Source: AP-15 sp963716115
GTDB lineage: Bacteria; Pseudomonadota; Alphaproteobacteria; ATCC43930; CGMCC-115725
Direction: 5' to 3'
NCBI GenBank assembly: GCA_963716115.1
Contig: CAVQSZ010000024.1
Span: 1-64,000 of the forward strand
Length of the DNA stretch: 64,000 nucleotides
This document shows, in pieces, positions 1 through 8,535 of this stretch; the stretch's first letter is position 1; every line of letters begins with the position of its first letter. The translations under genes and the position numbers were made by a program. A model generated the notes under the pieces. The model had not been told where the DNA came from. It searched no databases and saw nothing but the letters and a program-made list of their open reading frames with translations.

Positions 1-108
1 GTCGCGCACGAACCCGATCAATTCGAGGTTCGAGCCTCGGCTCGTCGTGTCGAAGCCCACGAGGCGCCGGATCATGTCGACGCAGGTTGGAGCTGTCCCG
101 TTCATCAT
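1..108 (-). CDS. N-terminal fragment of an ArgE/M20-family deacetylase (cut by window edge)
   Basis: Thirty-six codons are visible from an ATG at 108 running off the window. The start reads MMNGTAPTCVDMIRRLVGFD, then a TTSRGSNLELIGFVRD stretch. A pattern of EMIRRLVxFDTxSRxSNLxLIxFVRD is the typical opening of acetylornithine deacetylase (ArgE) and related M20 zinc peptidases, which remove the acetyl group from N-acetylornithine in arginine synthesis. Catalytic metal residues lie outside the window, so the substrate cannot be fixed. ArgE-like succinyl-diaminopimelate desuccinylase is the main alternative. The second ATG at 105 is an equally possible start. Confidence 0.6.
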   Translation of the reverse strand, partial: MMNGTAPTCVDMIRRLVGFDTTSRGSNLELIGFVRD

Positions 109-306
109 CGTAAATTAGAGCGATCCCGAGGCGCTTGCCAGACAATTGCTTGCCCGATCAGGGCGGCGTCCGTAAATTCACGCCAGCGCTGTCCAGGTCC
201 ACCAAGGCGTGCGTGATGGCCGACGAAATCGCCAGCATCGTCCTCGAGCATCCGCGGATCATCCGCGCCGAGCAGCGGCTCGATCTCGTCGCGGCCTGAA
301 CCTCCG
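109..306. other. Intergenic region with a possible 27-residue reading frame
   Basis: This gap separates the leftward ArgE-like gene from the rightward formylglutamate amidohydrolase. It probably carries divergent promoters, although no clear -35/-10 pair was found. A short plus-strand frame (216-299, MADEIASIVLEHPRIIRAEQ and seven more residues) stops eight bases before the next ATG. It could be a leader peptide or the decayed end of a gene. It matches nothing I recognise. Confidence 0.3.
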
Positions 307-1159
307 ATGAGCTTTGAAATCCCCGGCGTGCTGTGGCGCCGCGACCCGCAGGCCGAGGAGTCGCCGCTGGTTTTCGAACTCGCCGCACAGCGGGTCGAGC
401 TATCCCGAGGATTTCGGCTTTTCGTGCCCGCTCGAAGTCCTGCGCCGGGCCGAGGACGCCTATGTCGACGAGCTCTACCATGCGGCCCCGGCGCACGGCG
501 CGACCCTGATCGGCGCCCTCTTTCCGCGCAGCTATCTCGACGCCAACCGCGCGGTCGACGATCTCGACGATGCGCTGCTCGACGGGGTGTGGCCCTCGCC
601 GCTGCGGCCCTCGCACAAGACGCGGGCCGGGCTGGGCGTGGTCCGCCGCATCGCCCGGCCGGGCACCGCGATATACAACCGCAAGCTCGCCGTCGACGAG
701 GTGCTGGCGCGGCTCGAACGCTGCCACACGCCCTATCATCGGGTGCTGGCCGACGCCTGCGACCGCGCCCACGCCCGGTTCGGCGTCGTCTGGCATGTCA
801 ACTGCCATTCGATGCCGTCGCACCCGACCGCGAAGCAGGAAGGCGATTGCGCCGATTTCGTGCTCGGCGACCGCGACGGCACGACCTGCGCGCGCGAGTT
901 CACCGATTTCGTCGCCCGCATCCTGCGCGGCCGCGGCTACGACGTGCGCGTCAACGAAATCTACAAGGGCGTCGAGATCGTGCGGCGCCAGGGCCGCCCG
1001 GCGGAGAACCGCCACAGCCTGCAGATCGAGGTCGACCGCGCCCTCTACATGAACCAGAAGACCCTGGAGAAATCCGCCGGATTCGCCCGCGTGCAGGCCG
1101 ACATCTCGCATCTGATCGCGTCGCTGCGCCGCTTCGCCGCCGAGCGGCTGCGCGGATAA
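307..1159 (+). CDS. N-formylglutamate amidohydrolase family protein, frameshifted near 381
   Basis: The family hydrolyses N-formyl-L-glutamate to formate and glutamate, the last step of one histidine degradation route; members are zinc-dependent and cytoplasmic. The protein starts MSFEIPGVLWRR and reaches VFEL in one frame, then must move to the next frame to read the family motif PHSGSSYPEDF. Removing one base near 380-382 restores a single frame of 283 residues, a normal length. Further support comes from FPRSYLDANR, the GTAIYNRKL segment, the HVNCHSMPS zinc/active-site block and the late LQIEVDRALYMN motif. The gene ends ten bases before a TauD-like gene. A paralogue lies at 57619-58605, so the exact substrate is uncertain. 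The frameshift is probably a sequencing error, since nothing else in the gene is degraded. Confidence 0.75.
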
Positions 1160-1168
1160 GGACGCCGC

Positions 1169-2048
1169 ATGCCGATCGAGCTGCGCCAGCTGCACCCGCT
1201 CTTTGTCGGCGAGGTCGCGGGCGTCGACGCCGGCCGTCCGCTCGACGCCGCGACGGTGCGCGCGATCTGGGAGGCGATCGACCGCTATGCGGTGCTGGTG
1301 CTGCACGACCAGGATCTCGACGACGAGCGCCAGCTGGCCTTCGCCGGCAATTTCGGCGAGATCGAGGCGCCGCGCAGCGCCGGCCAGCCGCAAAGCAAGC
1401 GGCGGCTGCGCCCGGAGATCTCCGACATCTCCAACCTCGACGAGAACAACCGGCTGCGCGCCGAGGACGACCCGCGCCGCTTCGACCAGCTCGGCAACCG
1501 GCTGTGGCATACCGACGGCTCGTTCCGCCGCATCCCGGCGGCGTTGTCGATGCTCTACGCGCACCGGGTCCCGATCCAGCGGCGGCGAGACCGAGTTCGC
1601 CGACCTGCGCGCCGCCTGGGACGCGTTGCCCGAGGCGGCCAAGGCCGAGCTCGACGGCCTCGTAGCGATGCACGACATCGCCCATTCGCGCGCCCAGATC
1701 GGCTTTACCGAATTGCTGTTCGGCGAGCGCGAGAAATTGCCGGCGGTGCCGCAGCGCCTGGTGCGCACCCATCCCGGCTCCGGGCGCAAGACCCTCTATC
1801 TGGCCGCGCACGCCTCGCACATCCTCGGCCGGCCGGTTCCGGAGGGCCGCCTGCTGCTGCGCGACCTGATCGAGCACGCGACCCGGCGCCGCTTTGTCTA
1901 TCGGCACCAATGGCGGCGCGGCGATCTGGTGATCTGGGACAATCGCTGCACGATGCATCGCGGCCGGCCGTTCGACGAGACCCAGCCGCGCGACCTCCAC
2001 CGGGCGACGACGCGCGACGTGGCCCCGTCGGTCGACGAGGCGGCTTAA
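1169..2048 (+). CDS. TauD/TfdA-family 2-oxoglutarate dioxygenase, frameshifted near 1578
   Basis: This is an Fe(II)/2-oxoglutarate-dependent dioxygenase of the taurine/2,4-D family, which couples decarboxylation of 2-oxoglutarate to hydroxylation of a small acid. The first two iron ligands are visible in WHTDGSF (His114, Asp116). The distal His appears in NRCTMHRGRPF, and the 2-oxoglutarate-binding Arg in the following PRDLHRATTRD. The frame changes between LYAHRVPI and SGGETEFADLRAA. Deleting one C near 1577-1580 rejoins them and gives about 292 residues, normal for the family. The ATG at 1169 is close behind the upstream gene, so the two are probably cotranscribed. The substrate cannot be told from sequence; taurine, aryloxyalkanoate and other acids are all possible. 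Confidence 0.75.
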
Positions 2049-2066
2049 CTTGATCAGGGAGGCATG

Positions 2067-2501
2067 ATGGCGACGATCCCCAAAATCCTGCAGGCGCACA
2101 TCGATGCCGCCTTTCCGGCGAATGTGTGCCTGGTCGGCAGCGTGCTGCCGAACGGGTTCGCCCAGGTGACCCCGCGCGGCGGCGCGATGGTGTTCGACGA
2201 CGGGCATATCGGGCTGTGGGAGCGCGGCAAGGGCTCGACCAGCGCCAACCTCAAGGACGGGACCCCGCTGACGGTCTATTTCCGCAAGCCGCAATTGCGC
2301 GAGGAAGGCGTGCTGCCCAAGGGCGGCATCGCCCGCTTCTACGGCCGCGCCAGGATCCACAAATCGGGACCGGTCTACGATGAGGTGTGGCGCCGTCTGG
2401 TGCAGCCGGAAAAGGACCGCGACCCCGACAAGAAAGGCTTCGCCGTCCTGATCGAGATCGAGCGCGCCGAGGACCTCGACGGCCAGCCGCTGAGGCTCTA
2501 G
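2067..2501 (+). CDS. Pyridoxamine 5'-phosphate oxidase-fold (PPOX) family protein
   Basis: This is a small flavin-binding split-barrel protein of 144 residues. The opening PKILQAHIDAAFPANVCLVG, followed by VTPRGGAMVFDDGHIGLWERG and the late YFRKPQLRE segment, follows the general pattern of PPOX-family proteins. These bind FMN or F420, or degrade small flavin-like compounds. Residues needed for pyridoxamine oxidation are not evident, so a generic role is all that can be given. Two ATGs occur in tandem (2064 and 2067). The GGGAGG ribosome-binding site at 2057-2062 is better spaced for the second. It lies 18 bases after the TauD-like gene and is probably in its operon. Confidence 0.65.
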   Translation: MATIPKILQAHIDAAFPANVCLVGSVLPNGFAQVTPRGGAMVFDDGHIGLWERGKGSTSANLKDGTPLTVYFRKPQLREEGVLPKGGIARFYGRARIHKSGPVYDEVWRRLVQPEKDRDPDKKGFAVLIEIERAEDLDGQPLRL

Positions 2502-2799
2502 CGCCGGCCCATTCAGATCGATTCATCACCGTCTTCGAAGCTCCGTCAATGCCACTTGATCCGGGCATCCACGCGAAACCGGGACCCACCTTTTCACCGC
2601 TCGGCCGCTGGCCTGCGTTTGCGCGATCGGTCAGACGAACGAACGGCGGAGCAATAGCGCCGGGCCGGCATGGCTCTCCGGTTTCCCGACGGATTAAGTC
2701 CGTGGGCGAAGCGCCCCCGATGACATTCTTGAGCCATCGGCTCAACCCGATCGGAAGCTGCCCCAGGCCGCGCGCCGGCACAGGCGCCGAGGCCGGCGG
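2502..2799. repeat. Intergenic region with part of a dispersed repeat
   Basis: This gap lies between two converging genes and no reading frame in it is convincing. Its words ACTTGATCCGGGC, CCGGGACCCACC and TTAAGTCCGTGGGCGAAGC resemble the gap at 50800-51000, which has ACTTGATCCGTGG, CCGGGACCCATC and CCCGTGGGC. It is therefore probably a degenerate copy of the same intergenic repeat. A small GC hairpin (GGGCG-AAG-CGCCC) at about 2705-2720 could help end transcription from either side. Confidence 0.35.
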
Positions 2800-3666
2800 T
2801 CACTTGCGCTTGGGTTTCGACGCGATCGGCGGCAGCGATTTCAGATAGACGGCGATCGCCCGCCGGTCCGCGTCGTCGAGGCGCGCGGTGTTCCTGACGA
2901 TTTCGGCCATGGCGCCGCCGACGAAATCGATGTCGGGGGTCTGCCCTTCCTTCAGCAGGGTGACGATGTCGGCCTCGCTCCAGTCGCCGATCCCGGTTTT
3001 GGCGTCGGGCGTGATGTTCGGCGCCGCCTTGCGGCCGAGCGCGGCGGCGGTACCGGCGAGCGTGCGGCCCGGATCGGGCGCGCCGAGAAGATTGCGCGGC
3101 GTGTGGCAGTCGCCGCAGCGGCCGACCGCGGCGACGAGGTAGGCGCCGCGGTTCCAGGCCGCATCCCGCGCCGGGTCGGGCCGCCAGGGGCCGGGGAACG
3201 GCGAGGCGGCCGCGTCGACCGCGCCGCGCGCCGAGGCGAGGATGGCCGGGCTGCTCGCGGCGTTGCGCCGGCGCACCGCCGGCCGGCTGTCGAGAAAGGC
3301 CTTCAGATCGGCGAGGTCGCGGTCGCTCAGCCGGTTGTAGAAGGGGTAGGGGAAGGCCGGCAGGTAATGCGTGTCGTCGGGGGCGATGCCCCAGCGCACC
3401 GCGCGGGTGAAATCGGCGAGGCTCCAGCGGCCGATCCCGGTCTCGGGGTCGGGCGTGATGTTGGGGGTCGCGATCGTCCCGTACGGGGTTTCGAGCGCGC
3501 GGCCGCCGGCATAGGGCTGCCCGCCGTTCTTGGCGTCGGTGTGGCACTGGTCGCAGCCCGCCGCGGCGGCGAGATAGGCGCCGCGCGCCACCGCATCGTC
3601 GGCGGCGGCGCCGGCCGCGGACGGCGCCATCAGCGCCAGCAGCAGCGCCAGGGCTGCCGCGCTCAG
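2800..3666 (-). CDS. Exported diheme cytochrome c
   Basis: This protein has two c-type haem sites: CDQCH in the first half, followed by NGGQPYAGGRALETPYGTI, and CGDCH in the second, followed by TPRNLLGAPD. Each half carries the NITPDxxTGIGxWS motif that often provides the distal ligand region in alcohol-dehydrogenase-type and related cytochromes. It should be a periplasmic electron carrier, perhaps the partner of a dehydrogenase. A hydrophobic leader (LSAAALALLLALMAPSAAGA) is present. No ATG, GTG or TTG precedes it in frame; the only fit is a CTG at 3666-3664 overlapping the upstream stop as CTGA. Either CTG is the start or an indel has hidden the real one. The gene follows the cytochrome c' gene and should be cotranscribed with it. 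Confidence 0.75.
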   Translation of the reverse strand: MSAAALALLLALMAPSAAGAAADDAVARGAYLAAAAGCDQCHTDAKNGGQPYAGGRALETPYGTIATPNITPDPETGIGRWSLADFTRAVRWGIAPDDTHYLPAFPYPFYNRLSDRDLADLKAFLDSRPAVRRRNAASSPAILASARGAVDAAASPFPGPWRPDPARDAAWNRGAYLVAAVGRCGDCHTPRNLLGAPDPGRTLAGTAAALGRKAAPNITPDAKTGIGDWSEADIVTLLKEGQTPDIDFVGGAMAEIVRNTARLDDADRRAIAVYLKSLPPIASKPKRK

Positions 3667-4144
3667 TTTTTGAGCTTCTCGCGGAACGCGGTGTGGCAGG
3701 CGCCGCAGCCGTTCTTGCCGAGATCGCCGAAGGCGGTCTGGATCTCCGCCTTGTCGCCCCTCTTGACCGCGGCCAGGAGCGCGTCGACCTTGGCGGCGGC
3801 GGTGTTGCGCGCCTCGAGGAACTTGTTCCAGTCGCTCCAGATCTCGGGCTTGGTCGGCACAGTCGCCAGTGGGGTCGGGGCCGCCGGTGCCGGGCGGGAA
3901 GAGGTCGGGGATCTTCTTCATCGTCTGAACCAGGCCGGCGGCCCCGGCCTCGGCCGCGGCCTGATCGCCCTTGCCCTCGAGAAAGGCCTTGACGCTGCCG
4001 AGGTCCTTGCCTTGCTCCTTCATCAGCGCCGCGCGGTTCTTGATCACGGCGTCCTTGTCCTGCGCCGTCGCGGCGCCGGCGGCGACGGCCAGCACGCAGG
4101 CCAGCGCAGCACCCACGATCCGACCATCTCGGAAACGATCTCAT
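3663..4144 (-). CDS. Cytochrome c' (c556-type), frameshifted near 3871 and probably near 4120
   Basis: Cytochromes c' are periplasmic four-helix haem proteins that bind NO or CO or carry electrons. The family pattern is clear: DAVIKNRAALMKEQ near the N terminus, KKIPDLFPPGTG, then KPEIWSDWNKFLEA and the terminal haem site GKNGCGACHTAFREKLK. The segment from GTGG to PTKPEIW needs one base removed near 3871. A further single-base removal near 4120 would join MRSFPRWS, which has a good GGGAGG site, to VGAALACVLAVAAGAATAQ and give a normal signal peptide and a 159-residue precursor. Otherwise translation would have to start at a GTG at 4116 without a ribosome-binding site. The diheme cytochrome follows directly. 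Confidence 0.75.
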
Positions 4145-4236
4145 CCTGCCTCCCTCTCTCGCCCGGTCATGTCCGCTTGAACCGGCACGATAATGACCGC
4201 CCGCGGCGGCGCAACTTCCACGACATCCGTTCACGA

Positions 4237-4857
4237 TCACGTGATCGGGATTTCGATATGGGTCTTGAAGGCGGGGCGCTCGCGCATCCGCTCGTACCAG
4301 GCCCGGACATTCTTCAATGGCGGGCGCTCGATCGGGAAGGCGTGCCAGCGATAGGCGAGGGTGCCGAGCACGATCTCGGCCAGGGTCAGCTCGGCGCCGG
4401 CCAGGAAAGGGCGGCCGTCGAGCTCGTCCTCGACGATCGCCCACGCGGCCAGCGCCTTGCGCCGCGCCGCTTCGATCGCGGCGTGGTCGCGCTGCTCGGG
4501 CCTGGTGCGGATCAACCCGAACAGCAGCGCGCCCATCGGCGGCCCGACGGCCGACAGCTGCCAGTCCATCCAGCGCTCGACCAGCGCGCGGGACGCCGGC
4601 TCGGGCGGATAGAGCCGCTCGCCCCGATAGGCAGTCGCCAGATACCGGCAGATCGTGTTCGATTCCCACAGGATCAGGTCGCCGTCGCGAACCGTCGGCA
4701 CCAGGCCGTTCGGGTTCATCGCGAGGTATTCGGGGTCCTGGTTGCCGCCGAACGGGCCGCCGAGGTCGACCCGCTGGTGCTCGATCCCGAGCTCGGCGCA
4801 GCACCACAGCACCTTCTGCACGTTGACCGACGTGGTCCTTCCCCAGATCTTGAGCAT
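4237..4857 (-). CDS. Glutathione S-transferase family protein
   Basis: This 206-residue cytoplasmic protein has the two-domain GST layout. The thioredoxin-like N-terminal half carries the glutathione-binding motifs NPNGLVPTVRDGD and ILWESNTICRYLA. The helical C-terminal half contains the buried folding motif around LTLAEIVLGTLAYRW. GSTs conjugate glutathione to electrophiles or use it to isomerise or reduce substrates. The N-terminal stretch TTSVNVQKVLWCCAEL resembles beta/zeta-like bacterial classes, with Ser rather than Tyr as likely thiol activator. The specific substrate cannot be predicted. It stands alone, in a different orientation from the next gene. Confidence 0.8.
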   Translation of the reverse strand: MLKIWGRTTSVNVQKVLWCCAELGIEHQRVDLGGPFGGNQDPEYLAMNPNGLVPTVRDGDLILWESNTICRYLATAYRGERLYPPEPASRALVERWMDWQLSAVGPPMGALLFGLIRTRPEQRDHAAIEAARRKALAAWAIVEDELDGRPFLAGAELTLAEIVLGTLAYRWHAFPIERPPLKNVRAWYERMRERPAFKTHIEIPIT

Positions 4858-4958
4858 CGCTGCCTCTGTGCTTGCCTCGGCGCCGATGGGGCCTCAGTTT
4901 TGGGCGGCGCGCAACCGCCGCATCGAGCCGGGCGGGAGCGCCCCCGCAGGAGACGCCG

Positions 4959-5198
4959 ATGCGCCGATTGGCCGTTCTGTATTTCGCAGCCCCGATGCTG
5001 CTGTGCGGCCCCGCCGGGGCGACCCAGCAAGGGACGACGGCGTTGGCCAACTGGAAGCAGATGGACAAATGCGCCAAGGAGGCGCAGCTCGCCTTTCCCG
5101 ACAACAGCGCGGCGACCAACGCGAAACGGGACGCCAAGCTGAAGGATTGCCTGAACCTCTACAATCTCCCCCCGCGCCAGCCCGGCGCCCGGCCATAA
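4959..5198 (+). CDS. Small exported protein of unknown function
   Basis: This protein of 79 residues has a signal peptide (MRRLAVLYFAAPMLLCGPAG, likely cut after AGA) and a short, Lys/Ala-rich mature part with two cysteines, in DKCAKEAQ and LKDCLNLYNLP. The two cysteines could form a disulfide in the periplasm. The ATG at 4959 is preceded by an AGGAG site at a good distance, which supports it as a real gene despite its size. I recognise no family. It is isolated between a leftward GST gene and a convergent gene. Confidence 0.6.
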   Translation: MRRLAVLYFAAPMLLCGPAGATQQGTTALANWKQMDKCAKEAQLAFPDNSAATNAKRDAKLKDCLNLYNLPPRQPGARP

Positions 5199-5218
5199 TC
5201 CCGCGGCGCCGGGCCCGC

Positions 5219-6013
5219 TCAACCGGCGCGGCCCTCGCCCCAGCCGTCGGCCATCGGCGGCAGGGCCGGCGCGCGGGATCGAGCGCCGGCGAGCCGGTCG
5301 GCGCGGGCGGCCTCGACAAAGGCGAGCTGCGCGTCGAGATCGACATCGCGGCTGGAGGCGACCTCGAGGCGAGGGTCTTCGAACACATTGGCGCGGCGGC
5401 GCACCCGCCACGCCGTCACCTTCCGGTCCCGCTCCCGCAGCAGCTCGGCGATTTGCGGGCGAAAGAGGGCCATGACCGCGCCGACCCAGCGGTTGAGGAT
5501 CGGCGTCGGGTCGGCCGCGGCGATCGCGAAGCGGTCGAGCATGCCGATCACGTCCTCGGCCCGGTACCAGGTTTCGCCGGTGACCCAGCGATTGGTCGTG
5601 AACAGCCGGATCGGCTCGCCCCGCGGATCGACCGCGACCGCGACCAGATGGCTGACCTCGTCGCGCGCGCCGCGCTTCAGCGGCGCGGCCTGGGGCGGCG
5701 GGGCCGGCGCATCGGCCACCGCGGTCTCGGGAAGAACCAGCGGGGCCGCGCCCGGCGGCATGCCTTCGGCGCGCATGAAGGTATGGAAATGCCCATGCTC
5801 GCGCCCCATCGGCTCGCGCGCCATCGGCCCGCCCGCCGGGTGGGTATGAAAGAAATACTGGCCGTGGCTGCGCCGGTCGTAGACCTCGCGCTCGGGGTAG
5901 TGGCGCCATTCGGCGAAGCCGCCGCCCCCCGGCGCCAGCTCGCCGAGGAGATCGCCGCCGCGCGCGGCCAGCTCGCAGCGGCACTCGGCGATCACCGCCG
6001 CCGCCGCTTCCAT
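5219..6013 (-). CDS. Conserved His-rich protein, function unknown (resembles DUF6969)
   Basis: This is a cytoplasmic protein of about 264 residues with no signal peptide. The middle has a run of aromatic and histidine motifs: EWRHYPEREVYDR, QYFFHTHPAGG and REHGHFHTFMRAEG. The spacing of these histidines suggests a bound metal. Later segments VSHLVAVAVDPRGEP, RLFTTNRWVTGETWY and PTPILNRWVGAVMALFRPQI are well conserved in a family I associate with DUF6969, although that number is from memory and uncertain. The ATG at 6013 is the first good start; TTG codons slightly upstream are possible. It lies 83 bases after the Mla operon on the same strand and may be read from it. Confidence 0.5.
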   Translation of the reverse strand: MEAAAAVIAECRCELAARGGDLLGELAPGGGGFAEWRHYPEREVYDRRSHGQYFFHTHPAGGPMAREPMGREHGHFHTFMRAEGMPPGAAPLVLPETAVADAPAPPPQAAPLKRGARDEVSHLVAVAVDPRGEPIRLFTTNRWVTGETWYRAEDVIGMLDRFAIAAADPTPILNRWVGAVMALFRPQIAELLRERDRKVTAWRVRRRANVFEDPRLEVASSRDVDLDAQLAFVEAARADRLAGARSRAPALPPMADGWGEGRAG

Positions 6014-6096
6014 CCGCTCGATTTCACCCCGGCTGACGCGCAACGCCGCCGGCCTTCCCGTATGCGCCAATCTCCGCCCCCGCGAACGAAACAGGA

Positions 6097-6744
6097 TCAG
6101 GATAGCTGACCGCGCCGCGCCGATAAAGCGGGATTGGCGAGCGTCCAGACGACGATCTGCTTCATGACCGCCCCCAGCGCCGCGTCGAAGGCGTCGACGA
6201 TGCCGGGAACCTCGTTTTCCGCGGCCGGCGCGCGCTCCTCGAACAAGGCCCGCGCGATGATCGTGCGCTCGGGCATCTTGACCAGCCTGACGCCGATCGC
6301 GACCCAGGCGTTCGGCGGGCCGCCGCCGGGGCCGTATTCGGCCTCGAAATGCCGGATGTCCGGCTGGAGCACAAAATCCGCCCGCAGCCCGGCCGATTCG
6401 CGGCCGATCGCGGCGATCGCGCCGCTGCGCTCGAAAGACGCCACCAGCGCGGCCTGCACCAGCAGCGGCGCGGGATCGGCCCATTGCGAATCGGCGAAAT
6501 AGTCGAGCGAGACCGGCGACCGGGTCAAGGCGATGCGCACGGTGTCGAGCCCGGCCGGGGCGGTCGGCAGGTCGACCAGAAGCTGCGCGGCGACGTGCGG
6601 CAGGCTCTCCGGATAGGTGCTCTTCGGGGTCAGCCGATAAAGCCGGCCCGGCGGCGCGACAAAGAGCCGGGCGCAGGCGATCGGCGTCAGCGCGACGCCG
6701 GCTGCGATCAGCCGTCGCGACACCCGGGCGCGCCGACCCGTCAT
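6097..6744 (-). CDS. ABC-type transport auxiliary lipoprotein of an Mla/Pqi-like system
   Basis: This 215-residue lipoprotein has a signal sequence ending in the lipobox LTPIAC, so Cys24 should be acylated. Family features include PGRLYRLTPKSTYP, QLLVDLPTAPAGLDTVRIAL and SLDYFADSQWADPAPLLV, typical of the PqiC/ABC-auxiliary lipoprotein group. Such proteins sit on the inner face of the outer membrane and complete MCE-type lipid transport from the inner-membrane ABC complex. The gene overlaps the MlaD gene by four bases (ATGA), so the two are translationally coupled. It is the last gene of the four-gene operon. Confidence 0.85.
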   Translation of the reverse strand: MTGRRARVSRRLIAAGVALTPIACARLFVAPPGRLYRLTPKSTYPESLPHVAAQLLVDLPTAPAGLDTVRIALTRSPVSLDYFADSQWADPAPLLVQAALVASFERSGAIAAIGRESAGLRADFVLQPDIRHFEAEYGPGGGPPNAWVAIGVRLVKMPERTIIARALFEERAPAAENEVPGIVDAFDAALGAVMKQIVVWTLANPALSARRGQLS

Positions 6745-7685
6745 TGCGGCCGATACCCCTCGCGCCGCTCGCCGTAGAGCAGCCGCGTCGGGTCGCGCTC
6801 GATCTGCGATATGAAGCGGGTCAGGTTCGCCGCCAGCCGCCGCACGTCATTCACCAGATCGCCGACATCGGGCAGGGTGCGCTGGCTGAAGTCGCGGATG
6901 CCCGGCCGGTTCTCCTCGATCGCCAGCTGCACCTGGCGGCTGGCGTCGATCAGGTTCCGCGCCACCTTGTCATAGCCGGCCAGCGTCTGCGACAGCTGAT
7001 CCTTCAACCCGCCGCGGTCGGCGTAGCTGCGGTCGAGGTCGCGCAGCAGCGAATTGACCGCGACGACGGAGGCGTTCGCGTTGGCGACGATTTCGGCGAC
7101 GCTCTTGCCTTGCTCGGCGAAGACGGCGGTCACCGAGCGGATGTTTTGCAGGCTGTCCGAGACCGCCCGGCGGTTGTCCTCGTTCAGCAGCTCGCTCATG
7201 CCGTGGGCCGCGTCCTTGAGCCCGCCCAGGAGCTCGGGGAGCGACGCCTTGACCTGCTCCAGCTCCGACTTCCCGGCCTCGATCACCGGGTAGCGATGCC
7301 CGGGCAGCGCGGCCAGGGCGGGCGCCCCGGCGGTGCCGCCGCGGATTTGAACGGCGGATACGCCGCTGAGGATGTTGGTCTCGAGAAACGCGCGGGCGTC
7401 CGACTTGATGTCGACGAGGCTGCCGTCGATTTCGACCGTCACCTGGATCTGCTCGACATTGTCCGGATCGACCCGGATGTCGGTCAGCCGGCCGACCGGG
7501 ATCCCGTTATATTGGACCATCGAACCCTTGCTGAGGCCGGCCACCGAGCCCTTGAAGAAGATATAGTACCTTTCGAAGTCCCGCGAAAACTCGACCCGGC
7601 CGAGCCACAGCACCGTCCCAAAGCCGAGAAAGATGATCGCCAGCACAAAGGCGCCCACCACGACATAATGGGCTCGTGTTTCCAT
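6741..7685 (-). CDS. mlaD: MCE-domain protein MlaD, phospholipid-transport periplasmic component
   Basis: The protein has 314 residues. One N-terminal membrane helix (residues 8-28, YVVVGAFVLAIIFLGFGTV) anchors it in the inner membrane. A single MCE domain follows, with FKGSVAGLSKGSMVQYNGIP at about 44-63. The rest is a long, mostly helical tail typical of MlaD relatives, which form a hexameric channel for lipids across the periplasm. It lies between the ABC ATPase gene and the auxiliary lipoprotein gene, which sets the role. The tail is longer than in E. coli MlaD (about 183 residues), as is usual in alphaproteobacteria. Confidence 0.88.
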   Translation of the reverse strand: METRAHYVVVGAFVLAIIFLGFGTVLWLGRVEFSRDFERYYIFFKGSVAGLSKGSMVQYNGIPVGRLTDIRVDPDNVEQIQVTVEIDGSLVDIKSDARAFLETNILSGVSAVQIRGGTAGAPALAALPGHRYPVIEAGKSELEQVKASLPELLGGLKDAAHGMSELLNEDNRRAVSDSLQNIRSVTAVFAEQGKSVAEIVANANASVVAVNSLLRDLDRSYADRGGLKDQLSQTLAGYDKVARNLIDASRQVQLAIEENRPGIRDFSQRTLPDVGDLVNDVRRLAANLTRFISQIERDPTRLLYGERREGYRPQ

Positions 7686-7710
7686 TGCTCTCTCCGGGAT
7701 GCGGGCGAAT

Positions 7711-8535
7711 TCAGGCCGGGGCGGTCGCGCGGCTGGCCGACGGCGCCTGACGGCCGGCGCGGGACGCCAGCGCCGCGCGCCCGCGCGGCCCGTGGAAATA
7801 GGCGTGAATCCAGGGATGGTCGTCGTCGAGCAGCTGCTCCAGGGTGCCGACGCGAAGCTTCTTGTCGACCAGGACCGCGACCCGGTCGCAGATCGCGAAC
7901 AGGCTGTCGAGGTCGTGCGTCACCATGAACACGGTGAGGCCGAGGCTCCCCTGCAAATCGCCGATCAGCTTGTCGTAATCGCCGGCCGCGATCGGGTCGA
8001 GCCCGGCCGTGGGCTCGTCGAGAAACAGGATCTCCGGGTCGAGCGCCAGGGCGCGGGCGAGGCCGGCGCGCTTGCGCATGCCGCCCGACAGCTGGGAGGG
8101 GTATTTCGACCCGGTCTCCTGCGGCAGCCCGACCAGGCCGATCTTGAAGGCGGCGATCTCGTCCATCAGCCGCATCGGCATGTCGTAGAATTCCTTCAGC
8201 GGCACCTCGATGTTCTGCGCCACGGTCAGCGAGCTGAACAGCGCGCCGTCCTGGAACAGCACCCCCCAGCGTTTTTCGAGGCCGCGCCGCGCCCGATCGT
8301 CGCACGCCCAGACATCCTCGCCGAGCACCTCGACCGTGCCCTCGGCCGGGCGGTTGAGCCCGATGATCGTGCGCAGCAGCACCGATTTGCCCGACCCCGA
8401 GCCGCCGACGACGCCCAGCACCTCGCCGCGCACGACATCGAGGTCGAGGCCGTCATGCACGGTCTCCGCGCCGAAGCGGTTGACCAGGCCGCGCACGCGA
8501 ATGGTCGGCTCGCCGGGCCGGTCCGCCGCGCTCAA
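7711..8535 (-). CDS. mlaF: ABC transporter ATPase MlaF
   Basis: This is the ATP-hydrolysing subunit of the Mla lipid transporter. Walker A is GGSGSGKS (residues 44-51), the signature LSGGMRKR begins at 149, Walker B is ILFLDEP near 169, and the switch His follows in VFMVTHDLD. The KRAGLARAL continuation after the signature is typical of MlaF. The best start is a TTG at 8535 overlapping the permease stop as TTGA, giving 274 residues; no ATG fits upstream of the ATP-binding core. The last 20 residues (AALASRAGRQAPSAS and on) are Ala/Ser-rich and probably disordered. Confidence 0.88.
   Translation of the reverse strand: MSAADRPGEPTIRVRGLVNRFGAETVHDGLDLDVVRGEVLGVVGGSGSGKSVLLRTIIGLNRPAEGTVEVLGEDVWACDDRARRGLEKRWGVLFQDGALFSSLTVAQNIEVPLKEFYDMPMRLMDEIAAFKIGLVGLPQETGSKYPSQLSGGMRKRAGLARALALDPEILFLDEPTAGLDPIAAGDYDKLIGDLQGSLGLTVFMVTHDLDSLFAICDRVAVLVDKKLRVGTLEQLLDDDHPWIHAYFHGPRGRAALASRAGRQAPSASRATAPA

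Noticed and set aside
307..1159. True pseudogene calls for frameshifted genes
   Set aside because: Each gene is fully conserved on both sides of a single extra base, and essential genes show the same defect, so sequencing error is the better explanation.
2594..5142. Very long open frames overlapping the cytochrome and GST genes on either strand (847 and 679 codons)
   Set aside because: They lie opposite or out of frame to clearly recognisable proteins, are extremely Arg/Ala/Pro/Gly-rich and lack motifs. High GC content creates such frames.
5388..5849. Plus-strand Arg/Ser-rich frame inside the His-rich protein gene
   Set aside because: Composition is typical of an antisense shadow; the minus-strand protein has conserved His motifs.
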